Assembly: GCF_011045125.1 (NCBI RefSeq) | Contig: NZ_JAAKZF010000020.1 | Coordinates: 1 to 64,000 of the forward strand | Direction of reading: 5' to 3' | DNA: 64,000 nt | Origin: Allomesorhizobium camelthorni | Lineage (GTDB): Bacteria; Pseudomonadota; Alphaproteobacteria; Rhizobiales; Rhizobiaceae | Shown here: in pieces, positions 44,835 to 53,113 of the stretch | Layout: each line of letters starts with the position of its first letter | Position numbering within the stretch: position 1 is the first letter of the stretch | Notes under the pieces: model-generated | Told to the model about the DNA's origin: nothing | The model's input: the letters and a program-made list of their open reading frames with translations, nothing else | Database searches by the model: none | Translations under genes and position numbers: made by a program

Positions 44835-45515
44835 GTGCCCGAACCGTACGATATAGTCGACCCAAGGCCCGTCGCAGCCTTGGCCAAATACACCTACTTC
44901 CTCCCGACACCGGCGCGCCTTGATGCCATCGGCAAGGGTGATCTTGTGAAAGTCACCATTCGCGCAGTTCCTCCGAGCGCCAAGTGGGATGCCGAAAGAA
45001 TGTGGATTAAGGTTTCGTCGGCGGGGCTGGACTGGCTGGAGGGGACACTTGAATCGCAGCCGGACGACATGCCCGGGCTGACTCGACGTGCGATTATCCG
45101 CGCGCCTCGAACGCACGTCATCGACGTCGCCTTTGAAAACTCAGACAAAGAAGCGACCATTCCTTTGGAGCAAAAACGAGAGTTCTGGGAACGGTGCTGG
45201 GTTGATCAAGCGGTTCTCGATGGCGACTTGCCCGTTCAATATATCTATCGAGAAGAGCCCAACTCCATGCAGGAGCGTGACCAATTCCCAGACAGTGGGT
45301 GGCGCGTACGGGGAGATATGCGCGGCGTCACGGAGGAGGAAAAGCTAGCAGAGCGCAAGATCGCGTATGTCGCCCTAGGAGCGGTGCTCAACAAAGATGA
45401 TTCCTGGGTGCATCTCGTCGATGAGCCAATTGGCGTGGCATACGAGAAAAACTTCGAGGAAGGCGTGTTCGTGCGACAACCCGACTTACCAGGCGATCGG
45501 CCTGGTTCGGTGTAG
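44835..45515 (+). CDS. DUF2314/DUF2185 (Imm33-like) protein
   Basis: A 226-aa protein. Residues ~30-105 resemble DUF2314 (DLVKVTIRAVPPSAKWDAER, MWIKVSSAGLDWLEGTLESQ). Residues ~135-226 resemble DUF2185/Imm33 (VQYIYREEPNSMQERDQFPD, SGWRVRGDMRG, DDSWVHLVDEPIGVAYEKN). Such domains occur among predicted immunity proteins of polymorphic toxin systems, but no toxin gene is nearby. The start is GTG 44835 preceded by AGGA at the right distance; the frame is open upstream to 44727. GC content appears lower than in the flanking core genes, consistent with transfer. Confidence 0.72.
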   Translation: MPEPYDIVDPRPVAALAKYTYFLPTPARLDAIGKGDLVKVTIRAVPPSAKWDAERMWIKVSSAGLDWLEGTLESQPDDMPGLTRRAIIRAPRTHVIDVAFENSDKEATIPLEQKREFWERCWVDQAVLDGDLPVQYIYREEPNSMQERDQFPDSGWRVRGDMRGVTEEEKLAERKIAYVALGAVLNKDDSWVHLVDEPIGVAYEKNFEEGVFVRQPDLPGDRPGSV

Positions 45516-45557
45516 ATATTTCACTAGGTCGAAGATTGATCAATTGGAGTGGACGCG

Positions 45558-46013
45558 ATGGTCTCAACAACCAAGCCCATGAAGAAGACCGCCTCAAACG
45601 AAGCGAACGGAGTAGCCTCCCCCTCCCATCTAATAGACGCGCGAATCAAGGAGCTAGGCGATTGGCGGGGGGAGACGCTCGCTCGGGTCCGAACTCTCAT
45701 CAGAGAGGCCGATCCCGAAGTGGTCGAGGAGGTGAAATGGAGAAAGCCGTCGAACATGTTGGGGGTTCCGGTGTGGGAGCACGACGGCATCATCTGCACC
45801 GGCGAGACGTACAAGGATAAGGTGAAGTTGACCTTCGCCAAGGGAGCCTCGCTGGAGGACCCCAAAAACCTCTTCAACTCCAGCCTCGAAGGCGCTACCC
45901 GCCGCGCCATCGATATCCATGAGGGCGACAAGATCGATGAAGAGGCGTTGAAGGCGCTCATTCGCGCAGCCGTGGCGCTGAACACGTCCCAAAAGAGACC
46001 AAAGAGCGCTTGA
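45558..46013 (+). CDS. DUF1801 domain protein, second copy
   Basis: A 151-aa protein starting MVSTTKPMKKTASNEANGVA. DUF1801 features are VRTLIREADPEVVEEVKWRK (KW pair), MLGVPVWEHDGIICTGETYK, KVKLTFAKGASLEDPKNLFN and EGATRRAIDIHEGDKIDEEA. It belongs to the longer helix-grip subgroup, different from the DUF1801 protein at 42348, which it resembles only in the core. A GTG 9 bp upstream (45549) is an alternative start; the ribosome-binding site is weak (TTGGAG). It follows the DUF2314/DUF2185 gene by 42 bp. Confidence 0.88.
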   Translation: MVSTTKPMKKTASNEANGVASPSHLIDARIKELGDWRGETLARVRTLIREADPEVVEEVKWRKPSNMLGVPVWEHDGIICTGETYKDKVKLTFAKGASLEDPKNLFNSSLEGATRRAIDIHEGDKIDEEALKALIRAAVALNTSQKRPKSA

Positions 46014-46180
46014 GGATCATTCACACCCGGCCAGGGCTGGTTCCTGGCGGTCGTCTCCTTCAAAGCCCACCTCAAGTGGGGTCTCTTCGAGGGCGCGCCT
46101 CACTCACGCCCGTTCTCCAGGCTCCCTTGCGACCAAACCCCAGCGCGTCCTCGACGTGACGGGATGCGGCCCGGACTGTG

Positions 46181-46205
46181 AAAAGCCGGCCAACAGGCCG
46201 GCCTT
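46181..46205 (-). terminator. Terminator of the PilZ gene
   Basis: On the minus strand GGCCGGC and GCCGGCC pair around TGTT and are followed by TTTTC, 26 bp after the PilZ stop codon. The remaining bases between the DUF1801 gene and here (46014-46180) hold no gene. Confidence 0.7.
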
Positions 46206-46230
46206 CAACTCAACAAATTGCGTACCTGGT

Positions 46231-46854
46231 TCAACCGCCGCGCGGCGCATTGAATTCGGAGTCGAGCGTCTCGGGCCTTTGGATGACGGCGAATTCGATC
46301 GCGATGCCATCTTCGAAGTGTCGCACGACCTGTCCGCGCATCGTGCCGAGAATGACCTGAATGCCAAGCGCCGGCTTCACCTCGATTTCGATTGCGGCGC
46401 CGGAAAGCGACAGGTCGATGATCCGGCACGGATATTGGCGGCCGTCCGTCAGATGCAATGAGCTGAGCGGATTGCGCGGCGCCACGCGCTCGTGGCGGCG
46501 GTCCTCGGGCAGGTCAAGCTCGTGCTTGTTGGCGAGCCAGGTCAGCTGCGCTGCAAGCTTGTCCTTCTTGCGGTCGGACGCGATCACCGTCATGGCGAAG
46601 CCGTCCTGCAGCGTGCGCGTCAGCACGCCTTCGACGCGGCCGATATGGTCGATATAGGCGATGATCTTCTCGCCGGGCCTGCCTGCACGTTCGCAGCGAA
46701 GCGAAACATTACCGGGCGACATGTCCAGAACCTGGCACGGGTGCTCGGTGCGGTCCTCGAGCATGTAACGGCCATAGATTTTGACGCGGACGCGCTGAAA
46801 ATTGCGCCTCTCCGCCCTGGATGGCGGGTAGTCGATGGCCGCTAACCTCATCAC
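46231..46854 (-). CDS. Tandem PilZ domain protein
   Basis: A 207-aa protein with two PilZ domains. The first (residues ~16-100) has ERRNFQRVRVKIYGRYML and the DMSPGNVSL box; the second (~120-200) has EDRRHERVAPRNPLSSL and the DLSLSGAAIEI box. The RxxxR and DxSxxG motifs bind cyclic di-GMP; both domains keep an Arg-rich box and a D-S-x-x-G-like box, the first with N in place of the final G. It probably links c-di-GMP to motility or surface polysaccharides. ATG 46851 is the second of two adjacent starts. Same strand as the PAS gene, 115 bp apart. Confidence 0.9.
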   Translation of the reverse strand: MMRLAAIDYPPSRAERRNFQRVRVKIYGRYMLEDRTEHPCQVLDMSPGNVSLRCERAGRPGEKIIAYIDHIGRVEGVLTRTLQDGFAMTVIASDRKKDKLAAQLTWLANKHELDLPEDRRHERVAPRNPLSSLHLTDGRQYPCRIIDLSLSGAAIEIEVKPALGIQVILGTMRGQVVRHFEDGIAIEFAVIQRPETLDSEFNAPRGG

Positions 46855-46969
46855 TGCCTCAATCCCGCTCGAATTCTCATTCGCGCTTATTCAGGAAATA
46901 TGGCCTTAAAATACAACAAAATAGGTTAATAACGGGTAAGCTGGACCCATACTGGAGGTAGAAATCCCG

Positions 46970-47608
46970 CTATTCGTTGCGTCCGCCGGGGAGCACCAGG
47001 AGGTGCCGGATACGCCGCGCCGAACCGAGCGAGGGTTCCGAGCCGGACAGGGCGCCGTAGCTCGGCTCGAGCGATGGTACGGTGACCGCCGGCCGGTTCT
47101 TGAGATACATCGGTTCGAGGTCGGGGTCGACCACCCGCACCGATTCGAGCACGGCGTCGACGACGGGATCCGCGCCCAGCCAGAACGGCCTGCCGGCCGC
47201 CGAGATGACGCCAAGCGAGCGTGGGCTTTCTACGCCGCCGTCGAGCGGCAGAAGCAGCAGCTCGAATGAAGTCGAGCGCCCGTTGCGGCTGTGCCCTTCA
47301 AAGGCCATCACGACGACGGATTTGGACTGGAACACGCCGTGGGCCAGCTTTGCGATGAGCCGCTGGTCCGAAGCGCGCCACAGCGAAGGAAACGAAAAAC
47401 CTTTCAGCTCGCGGCCATAGACGGCGCACAAACGGGTGCCGGCGAGCCGGAAGACGGCTTCGCCGCGCGTATCCTTTTCCAGAATGAAGGTGTCGGCCAG
47501 CAGCGACTTGATGTCGGCCGGTTCGATCTCGGTCCGCTTCGGCGCCGGGCGTCCGTTGCGCAATCGGTTCCAATATTGGAACAGGTTGATCGATCCGTTC
47601 TGTTTCAT
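46970..47608 (-). CDS. PAS domain protein (PAS_5 type)
   Basis: A 212-aa protein starting MKQNGSINLFQYWNRLRNGR, the standard opening of the alphaproteobacterial PAS_5 family: NLFxYWNxLRxGRxAPxRxEIEPADIKxLL. Further blocks are FRLAGTRLCAVYGRELKGFS and a C-terminal LEPMYLKNRPAVTVPSLEP. Members include MopJ of Caulobacter, a single-domain PAS protein that tunes CckA/DivL signalling; equivalence here is inferred, not shown. cckA is 18 kb away. Several TTAA-containing motifs occur upstream (47728-47757). Confidence 0.85.
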   Translation of the reverse strand: MKQNGSINLFQYWNRLRNGRPAPKRTEIEPADIKSLLADTFILEKDTRGEAVFRLAGTRLCAVYGRELKGFSFPSLWRASDQRLIAKLAHGVFQSKSVVVMAFEGHSRNGRSTSFELLLLPLDGGVESPRSLGVISAAGRPFWLGADPVVDAVLESVRVVDPDLEPMYLKNRPAVTVPSLEPSYGALSGSEPSLGSARRIRHLLVLPGGRNE

Positions 47609-47875
47609 GCTTCTCCGCTCCGCGCGATCTGCTGTCCGGTGTCCCATCGGCGAACAGAAGGGCGTTGTTCGATGGCCTACATGCGGGGTGGAGCAGGTTG
47701 CGTGCCAGCACGGTTATCGGTTGTTAACCGGTCGGGGCCGTTAAGGTTAACCAATGGTTTAGATTGCCGGTCCGGGCGGGCTGTGGCACGCTGAAATCAC
47801 TCCAGAAGCGGTCGCTTCACAGTGATCGGCAGCACTTTCGGTCAAAAGCATTGGGGAGAGCAGGGGGCTCGACCA

Positions 47876-47910
47876 GCCGTCCAGGGGCAACCCTGGGCGG
47901 CTTTTCTTTT
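47876..47910 (+). terminator. Strong terminator ahead of the rhomboid gene (possible sRNA or leader end)
   Basis: GCCGTCCAGGG and CCCTGGGCGGC (one G-U pair) enclose the stable tetraloop GCAA, followed by TTTTCTTTT. It reads on the plus strand, but there is no plus-strand gene between the PAS start (47608, minus) and here. The stretch 47609-47875 therefore holds only the PAS promoter, with TTAA-type motifs, and a candidate untranslated transcript ending here. Confidence 0.7.
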
Positions 47911-47965
47911 GTGATTCGGCCTGCTCTGTCCTAAGTGAGCGTTTCAGATCCCCCGGAAACGCAGC

Positions 47966-48697
47966 ATGAGCCAATCGCCGCCCGAGCCTAGCGAAGACGA
48001 AGAGGATGGCGCCCCGAAGCGCCGGGAACCGGCGTTCAATCTCCCCGGCATAGTGCTTGCGGCTATTGCGATCTGCGCCATCGTCCATCTGGTGCGGATA
48101 TACGCGCTGGACTTCGAGCAGGATCTGGTGCTGTTGGTACGGACAGCCTTCATCCCGATCCGCTACTCGGGCCAGTTCGACATCGACATCTATGCGTTCT
48201 CCAGCCCCTTCACCTATGCCTTCCTGCACGGAAACTTCGCGCACCTCGCCATCAACATGATCTGGCTCGCGGCATTCGGTTCGCCGCTGGCAAACCGGCT
48301 CGGCGCGGCCCGTTTCGCTGCGTTCTGGGCCGTCACCGGGCTGGCGGCGGTTGGGCTGCACTATATGCTTCATCCGCTCGATCAATCGCCGCTTGTGGGA
48401 GCGTCCGGCGCCATATCGGGCATGATGGGGGCCGCAGCACGGTTCGGCTTCCGCATAGACCGCGCGGCGGGAAAGGCGGCCTTTGCCGGCGAACTGCTGC
48501 CCATATCGCTCGTGCTGCGGATGCGCGGTGTGCTGACATTCCTTGTCATCTGGATGGCAATCAATCTGGTCACCGGCCTTGTCGGCTTCGCGCCGGGCGT
48601 CGAGGACCGCATCGCATGGGAAGCGCATGTCGGCGGCTTCCTGGTGGGTTTCTTCGGCGTCCGCCTGTTCGACCGCCAACCGCCGCGTAACCCGTAA
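47966..48697 (+). CDS. Rhomboid family intramembrane serine protease
   Basis: A 243-aa membrane protein. A charged N terminus (MSQSPPEPSEDEEDGAPKRR) is followed by six to seven helices. The catalytic Ser is in GASGAISGMMGA (GxSG motif) and the catalytic His in WEAHVGGFLVGF. FLHGNFAHLAINMIWLAAFG is the conserved helix-2 HxxxN region. The protease cleaves membrane proteins within or near their transmembrane helices. A ribosome-binding site is weak (CCCCCGGAAACGCAGC). It starts ~55 bp after the terminator at 47876. Confidence 0.93.
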   Translation: MSQSPPEPSEDEEDGAPKRREPAFNLPGIVLAAIAICAIVHLVRIYALDFEQDLVLLVRTAFIPIRYSGQFDIDIYAFSSPFTYAFLHGNFAHLAINMIWLAAFGSPLANRLGAARFAAFWAVTGLAAVGLHYMLHPLDQSPLVGASGAISGMMGAAARFGFRIDRAAGKAAFAGELLPISLVLRMRGVLTFLVIWMAINLVTGLVGFAPGVEDRIAWEAHVGGFLVGFFGVRLFDRQPPRNP

Positions 48698-48816
48698 CGC
48701 CCAGTCCGCAACGCTTCGTACTTGAAATGGAAAGGGCACAGGGGCACGATGCACGGGCGGAGCGAAGGCACTGCGACACAGCGCCCATGCGCCGCCAACG
48801 CCAAGGAGGACGCGCC

Positions 48817-49248
48817 GTGACAGTGAAGGCTATTCTCGAACAGAAAGGCCACGATGTATTCACGTTTGGCCCCAACGAGAAACTGGCGGAAGCCATCCGA
48901 ATTCTCGCCGAACACCGGATTGGCGCGCTGGTGGTCACCAATGGCGACGGCAAGATCGTCGGCATTCTCTCCGAACGCGACATCGTGCGCTGCATCGCCA
49001 AGGACGGCGCCGCCGCGCTCGACCATGCGGTCCGCATGGTGATGACGCCGAAGGTCAAGATCTGCAACGAGCATCATACGGTCAACGAGGTCATGGAGAT
49101 CATGACCAAGGGACGCTTCCGCCATCTGCCGGTCGAGAAGGACGGCAAGCTGAACGGCATCGTTTCCATCGGCGACGTGGTCAAGCGCCGGATCGAGGAT
49201 GTGGAACGCGAGGCGGCGGAGATACGTGCCTATATCGCCACCGCCTGA
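48817..49248 (+). CDS. CBS domain pair protein
   Basis: A 143-aa protein made of two CBS motifs: VFTFGPNEKLAEAIRILAEH ... GILSERDIVRCIAKDG, then VKICNEHHTVNEVMEIMTKG ... GIVSIGDVVKRRIED. CBS pairs bind adenosine nucleotides or similar ligands and gate other proteins; stand-alone pairs are thought to sense energy state. The start is GTG 48817: AAGGAGGA at 48802-48809 is a near-ideal ribosome-binding site, whereas upstream ATGs of the same frame are non-coding. The stop is followed immediately by the palindromic element at 49249. Confidence 0.92.
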   Translation: MTVKAILEQKGHDVFTFGPNEKLAEAIRILAEHRIGALVVTNGDGKIVGILSERDIVRCIAKDGAAALDHAVRMVMTPKVKICNEHHTVNEVMEIMTKGRFRHLPVEKDGKLNGIVSIGDVVKRRIEDVEREAAEIRAYIATA

Positions 49249-49416
49249 GGTGTGTTGAGAGTCAGGTGATGCCGACCTGCAAATGGTGGTTTTTTGCTCT
49301 TCCGGTACTCACGGACCCGAATGTCCGCTCCGTTCCGGTTCTCGAAACCCACCATTTTGGACGCTGCGCGCCCATCTTCGATTCCGGCTCGGCCTGACCT
49401 GACTCTCAAACACACC
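49249..49416. repeat. 168-bp imperfect palindrome with 19/20-bp inverted ends (MITE-like)
   Basis: The element begins directly after the CBS stop codon with GGTGTGTTGAGAGTCAGGT and ends with ACCTGACTCTCAAACACACC, which is its complement with one inserted A. Inside are further inverted pieces (AAATGGTGG at 49281 with CCACCATTT; GGTTTTTTG/CGAAACC). No open frame of interest exists. It could be a non-autonomous miniature element or a long-hairpin attenuator/terminator for the CBS gene. Confidence 0.65.
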
Positions 49417-49465
49417 TTGGCCAGACGCCGCCGACCCATTTGCCGGGCCGGCGGCGTCCTTCCGA

Positions 49466-49723
49466 TCACTTGTTGTCGAGTTCGGAGCGGACGAGCTGCA
49501 GGCCGCGCCGCGTGATGCGGTACGGTCCGCCCTCGGAAGAGGCGATTGCCTTCTTCCGTTTCAGCTTCCTGAACAGGTCGAGATCGAATCCGGGATATTG
49601 CCAGCCGTCGCGGGTCAGGCACTGGATCGCCTCTATGCGTTTTCTGTCGTCCTTTTCGATTTCGATGCGTCCGCCCTGCGCAAGCAGGTGAAGAATGCGC
49701 TGTTCGCTGCGCGATATGTCCAT
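49466..49723 (-). CDS. yjhX: YjhX family protein (UPF0386)
   Basis: An 85-aa protein starting MDISRSEQRILHLLAQGGRI, matching the full YjhX/UPF0386 pattern: IEIEKDDRKRIEAIQCLTRD, GFDLDLFRKLKRKKAI, then PYRITRRGLQLVRSELDNK. In E. coli yjhX is annotated as a toxin paired with the acetyltransferase yjhQ; no such partner adjoins here, the nearest GNAT being 1.8 kb away on the other strand. Twenty-eight upstream codons are open but poorly coding. It may be a DNA-binding winged-helix protein rather than a working toxin. Confidence 0.88.
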   Translation of the reverse strand: MDISRSEQRILHLLAQGGRIEIEKDDRKRIEAIQCLTRDGWQYPGFDLDLFRKLKRKKAIASSEGGPYRITRRGLQLVRSELDNK

Positions 49724-50016
49724 GATGTGGAAGTCCGGAAAACCTGGCCGATAGGCCAACACAAAAAGCCGCAGCCGCATGAGCGGCACGGCGGTTTCGG
49801 TTTTCACGCCCTGGCTTCTAGAAGCTCAGGGCTTCAACGGGACTGAGCGAAGGTAGACATCCACACTCCATCGGGATGTTCCGCATATAACGAGCGGCTT
49901 TTGAAAGCGCCAGTCCATTCCCCCAACGCTTGCCTCTCCCCGCCATTTGCACTAGCGAATGCCGACGCTGAATATACATCCTGTAGATATTCCCGACCCT
50001 ACCGACGCAGGCCTTC

Positions 50017-51519
50017 ATGACCATCATCGACACGCGCACTCCCGACCCGAAACGCTTCATTTCCGGCGCTACCGGCGATTGGGAGATCATCATCGGCCTG
50101 GAAGTGCACGCGCAGGTGACGTCGCAGGCCAAGCTGTTTTCCGGCGCATCGACTGCGTTCGGGGCGGCCCCCAACGCCAATGTCAGCCTGGTCGATGCGG
50201 CGATGCCCGGCATGCTGCCGGTCATCAACGAGGAGTGCGTGAAGCAGGCGATCCGCACCGGGCTCGGGCTGAAGGCGCAGATCAACCACCGCTCGGTCTT
50301 CGACCGGAAGAACTATTTTTACCCCGACCTGCCGCAGGGCTACCAGATCTCGCAGTACAAGCAGCCAATCGTCGGCGAGGGCATCATGACGGTTTCCGTC
50401 GGCCCTGATCGCGAGGGCAATTTCGAAGATATCGAGGTCGGAATCGAGCGGCTGCATCTCGAGCAGGATGCCGGCAAGTCGATGCACGACCAGCATCCGA
50501 CCATGTCCTATGTCGATCTCAACCGCTCAGGCGTCGCGCTGATGGAGATCGTGTCGAAGCCGGACATGCGCTCCGCCGACGAGGCCAGGGCGTACCTCAC
50601 CAAGTTGCGCATGATCGTGCGCTATCTCGGCACCTGCGACGGCAATATGGACGAGGGCTCGATGCGCGCCGACGTCAACGTCTCGGTGCGCCGTCCGGGC
50701 GGTGCATTCGGCACGCGCTGCGAGATCAAGAACGTCAATTCCATCCGCTTCGTCGGCCAGGCGATCGAATCCGAAGCGCGCCGCCAGATCGCTATCCTCG
50801 AAGACGGCGGCGAGATTATCCAGGAGACGCGGCTGTTCGATCCGGGCAAAGGCGAGACGCGTTCCATGCGCTCGAAGGAAGAGGCGCACGACTATCGCTA
50901 TTTCCCAGACCCGGATCTTCTGCCGCTCGAATTCGACCAGGCCTATATCGATGCACTGGCCGCGGAACTGCCGGAACTACCGGATGACAAGCGGGCGCGG
51001 CTGGTGTCCAGTCTCGGCCTCTCGGTCTATGACGCCTCCATTCTGATTTCCGAGAAGGCCATAGCCGACTATTTCGAGAAGGTGGCGGCCGGACGCGACG
51101 GCAAACTCGCCGCCAACTGGGTCATCAACGATCTTCTCGGTCAGTTGAACAAGGCCGGCAAAGGCATTGAAGATGCGCCGGTTTCTCCCGATCAGCTGGG
51201 AGCCGTCATCGACCTGATCAAGGAAGGCACGATTTCGGGAAAGATCGCCAAGGATCTGTTCGAGATCGTCTGGAACGAGGGCGGCGACCCGCGCGAACTG
51301 GTCGAAAGCCGCGGCATGAAGCAGGTGACCGACACCGGCGCGATCGAAAAGGCGGTGGACGAGGTGATCGCCGCGAACCCGGACAAGGCCGAACAGGCAC
51401 GAGCCAAGCCGAGCATGGCCGGCTGGTTTGTCGGCCAGGTTATGAAGGCGACGGGCGGCAAGGCCAATCCGCAGGCGGTGAACGGCCTGGTCAAAGCCAA
51501 GCTCGGGATCGAGGAATAG
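50017..51519 (+). CDS. gatB: Asp-tRNA(Asn)/Glu-tRNA(Gln) amidotransferase subunit B
   Basis: A 500-aa GatB. It phosphorylates and amidates Glu-tRNA(Gln) or Asp-tRNA(Asn) together with GatA and GatC, which are not in the window. Motifs are [13 protein letters not shown] (metal-binding start), [29 protein letters not shown], the zinc/Mg block [19 protein letters not shown], and the DMNVS-like [12 protein letters not shown]. The C-terminal YqeY-like tail ([20 protein letters not shown]) is complete. Start ATG 50017 encodes [14 protein letters not shown], usual in rhizobia. A GNAT gene follows after 2 bp. Confidence 0.96.
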   Translation: MTIIDTRTPDPKRFISGATGDWEIIIGLEVHAQVTSQAKLFSGASTAFGAAPNANVSLVDAAMPGMLPVINEECVKQAIRTGLGLKAQINHRSVFDRKNYFYPDLPQGYQISQYKQPIVGEGIMTVSVGPDREGNFEDIEVGIERLHLEQDAGKSMHDQHPTMSYVDLNRSGVALMEIVSKPDMRSADEARAYLTKLRMIVRYLGTCDGNMDEGSMRADVNVSVRRPGGAFGTRCEIKNVNSIRFVGQAIESEARRQIAILEDGGEIIQETRLFDPGKGETRSMRSKEEAHDYRYFPDPDLLPLEFDQAYIDALAAELPELPDDKRARLVSSLGLSVYDASILISEKAIADYFEKVAAGRDGKLAANWVINDLLGQLNKAGKGIEDAPVSPDQLGAVIDLIKEGTISGKIAKDLFEIVWNEGGDPRELVESRGMKQVTDTGAIEKAVDEVIAANPDKAEQARAKPSMAGWFVGQVMKATGGKANPQAVNGLVKAKLGIEE

Positions 51520-51521
51520 GA

Positions 51522-52013
51522 ATGTTCGTGCGCACCGCCAGCGAGCGCGATCTCGCCGCGGTGCGGGCGCTTCTGGTCGAGACCTGGCACGCCACCTACG
51601 ACGCGATCTATGGCGTCAAGCGGGTGACGGAAATCACCGACGACTGGCATTCGATAGCCTCGCTGAAGGCGCGAATGGGGCGGCCCAATTCGGAATTTCT
51701 GGTCGCGGACGACGGCAAGACGATCGGCGGCATGGCCTATGCGGCTGCCACGACAGATCCCAAGCTGGTGATGCTGCACCAGCTTTACGTGCGTCCGTCT
51801 TTTCAGGGGACGGGCATCGGAAAGATGCTCCTGGATGAGATCGAGGACAGTTTTCCTGATGCGCGCATGCTCCGTCTTGAAGTGGAGGCAGAGAACGCTT
51901 CTGCGCTGGCGTTTTACCGCGCCAACGGTTTCGTCCAGGCAGGCGAGACCGCCAATTGCGGCGGCCCGCAATCCGGCATACCGGCCATGGTTCTGGAAAA
52001 GGCGCTCGATTGA
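51522..52013 (+). CDS. GNAT family N-acetyltransferase
   Basis: A 163-aa GNAT. Strand 1 is MFVRTASERDLAAVRALLVE; the acetyl-CoA pyrophosphate loop is VRPSFQGTGIGKMLLDEIE (Q/RxxGxG/A); and the final RLEVEAENASALAFYRANGF is the usual C-terminal motif. The substrate is unknown. It starts 2 bp after the gatB stop with no independent ribosome-binding site, so it is translated with gatB. This gatB-GNAT-NDUFA12 order recurs in rhizobia by recollection. Confidence 0.93.
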   Translation: MFVRTASERDLAAVRALLVETWHATYDAIYGVKRVTEITDDWHSIASLKARMGRPNSEFLVADDGKTIGGMAYAAATTDPKLVMLHQLYVRPSFQGTGIGKMLLDEIEDSFPDARMLRLEVEAENASALAFYRANGFVQAGETANCGGPQSGIPAMVLEKALD

Positions 52014-52109
52014 TCGCTTCGGGACCTGGTGCGACGGCGGAACACTTGCCATCATCGCCGCCGAAAGCCATAAGCGGGCGTGCACGAAGCGCGGCGACAG
52101 GGTAGTTCG

Positions 52110-52508
52110 ATGAAGAAATTCCTCCTGCAGTTTTTCACTTGGTGGAACGGCCAGACCCTGGGAACGCGTTTCCACACATGGCGGCATGGCGCCGAGGTCG
52201 GCCGCGACGAATTCGGCAACATCTACTATGAAGGCGGCACCGATTCGGAAGGCCGCACGCGTCGCTGGGTCATCTACGCCGATCAGGCCGAAGCATCCAT
52301 GATCCCGCCCGGCTGGCATGGCTGGATTCACCACCGGGTCGACGTTGCGCCGTCGCAGGAGAATTACGCCGCCCGCGAATGGCAGAAGCCGCATCTGCCC
52401 AACCTGACCGGCAGCGCCGCCGCTTATCGGCCGAAGGGTTCACTTTTGTCCGGCGGCCACCGCCCGCAAGTTACCGGCGACTACGACGCCTGGACGCCCG
52501 GCGGTTGA
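52110..52508 (+). CDS. NADH:ubiquinone oxidoreductase subunit NDUFA12
   Basis: A 132-aa accessory subunit of complex I, typical of alphaproteobacteria and mitochondria: MKKFLLQFFTWWNGQTLGTR is the N-terminal amphipathic part, followed by VGRDEFGNIYYEG, RRWVIYADQAEASMIPPGWH and a C-terminal YxPKGSL motif (AYRPKGSLLSGGHR). It sits on the membrane arm of complex I. Ten upstream codons are open, but MKKFLLQ matches the family start. It precedes the DUF2155 gene by 109 bp. Confidence 0.94.
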   Translation: MKKFLLQFFTWWNGQTLGTRFHTWRHGAEVGRDEFGNIYYEGGTDSEGRTRRWVIYADQAEASMIPPGWHGWIHHRVDVAPSQENYAAREWQKPHLPNLTGSAAAYRPKGSLLSGGHRPQVTGDYDAWTPGG

Positions 52509-52617
52509 GGCCGGACCGAGCGGTGGTGTTTTCTCGCCACAATTGGCGGCTACTCGCTTGGTCGTCACGGGCCTCGGCGCGCGACAGAATCACGGCCGCA
52601 AATTCCGGTACTTCCGA

Positions 52618-53061
52618 ATGACCAAATCCAGCCTGATCCCGCTTGCAAAACGCGCCGCATACGCACTTGCCGCGTCTGCGGTAATGGCTATTGCCTGGCT
52701 TTCGCCGGCGGCAGCCGAGCGCATCAACAATCCTGTCGCCGAGTTCACCGGCGTCGACAAGATCACCGGCCGTATCATCACGTTCGACGTCTATATCGAC
52801 GAGACCGTTCAGTTCGGGGCGCTGCAGGTGACGCCGCGCGTTTGCTATTCGCGGCCCGACACGGAAGAGCCCAAGACCGATTCGTTCGTCGAGGTCGACG
52901 AGATTACGCTGGACCGCAAGATCAGGCGGATATTCACCGGCTGGATGTTCGCGGAGAGCCCCGGCCTGAACGCGGTCGAGCACGCCGTCTATGACGTCTG
53001 GCTGAAGGCCTGCAAGCAAAAGTCGGACGTGCCTGCGCCTGAAGCGGCCAAGACGAATTAG
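52618..53061 (+). CDS. Secreted DUF2155 protein
   Basis: A 147-aa protein starting MTKSSLIPLAKRAAYALAAS, with a signal peptide cleaved after SPAAAE. DUF2155 features are NPVAEFTGVDKITGRIITFD, TVQFGALQVTPRVCYSRPDT, EVDEITLDRKIRRIFTGWMF and AESPGLNAVEHAVYDVWLKA. Two cysteines (VCYSRP, KACKQK) may form a disulfide. The family is widespread in alphaproteobacteria, function unknown, with this position beside aat/accC well conserved. Convergent with aat. Confidence 0.9.
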   Translation: MTKSSLIPLAKRAAYALAASAVMAIAWLSPAAAERINNPVAEFTGVDKITGRIITFDVYIDETVQFGALQVTPRVCYSRPDTEEPKTDSFVEVDEITLDRKIRRIFTGWMFAESPGLNAVEHAVYDVWLKACKQKSDVPAPEAAKTN

Positions 53062-53113
53062 GCCCCGCGCAAGCCCGGGATTCACCAGAGGCAGCCGTTT
53101 TCCGAGTGTCCCG

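Noticed and set aside
47728-47757. CtrA-type TTAA cluster upstream of the PAS gene
   Set aside because: Three TTAA motifs occur, but no pair has the N7 spacing; kept only as a note.
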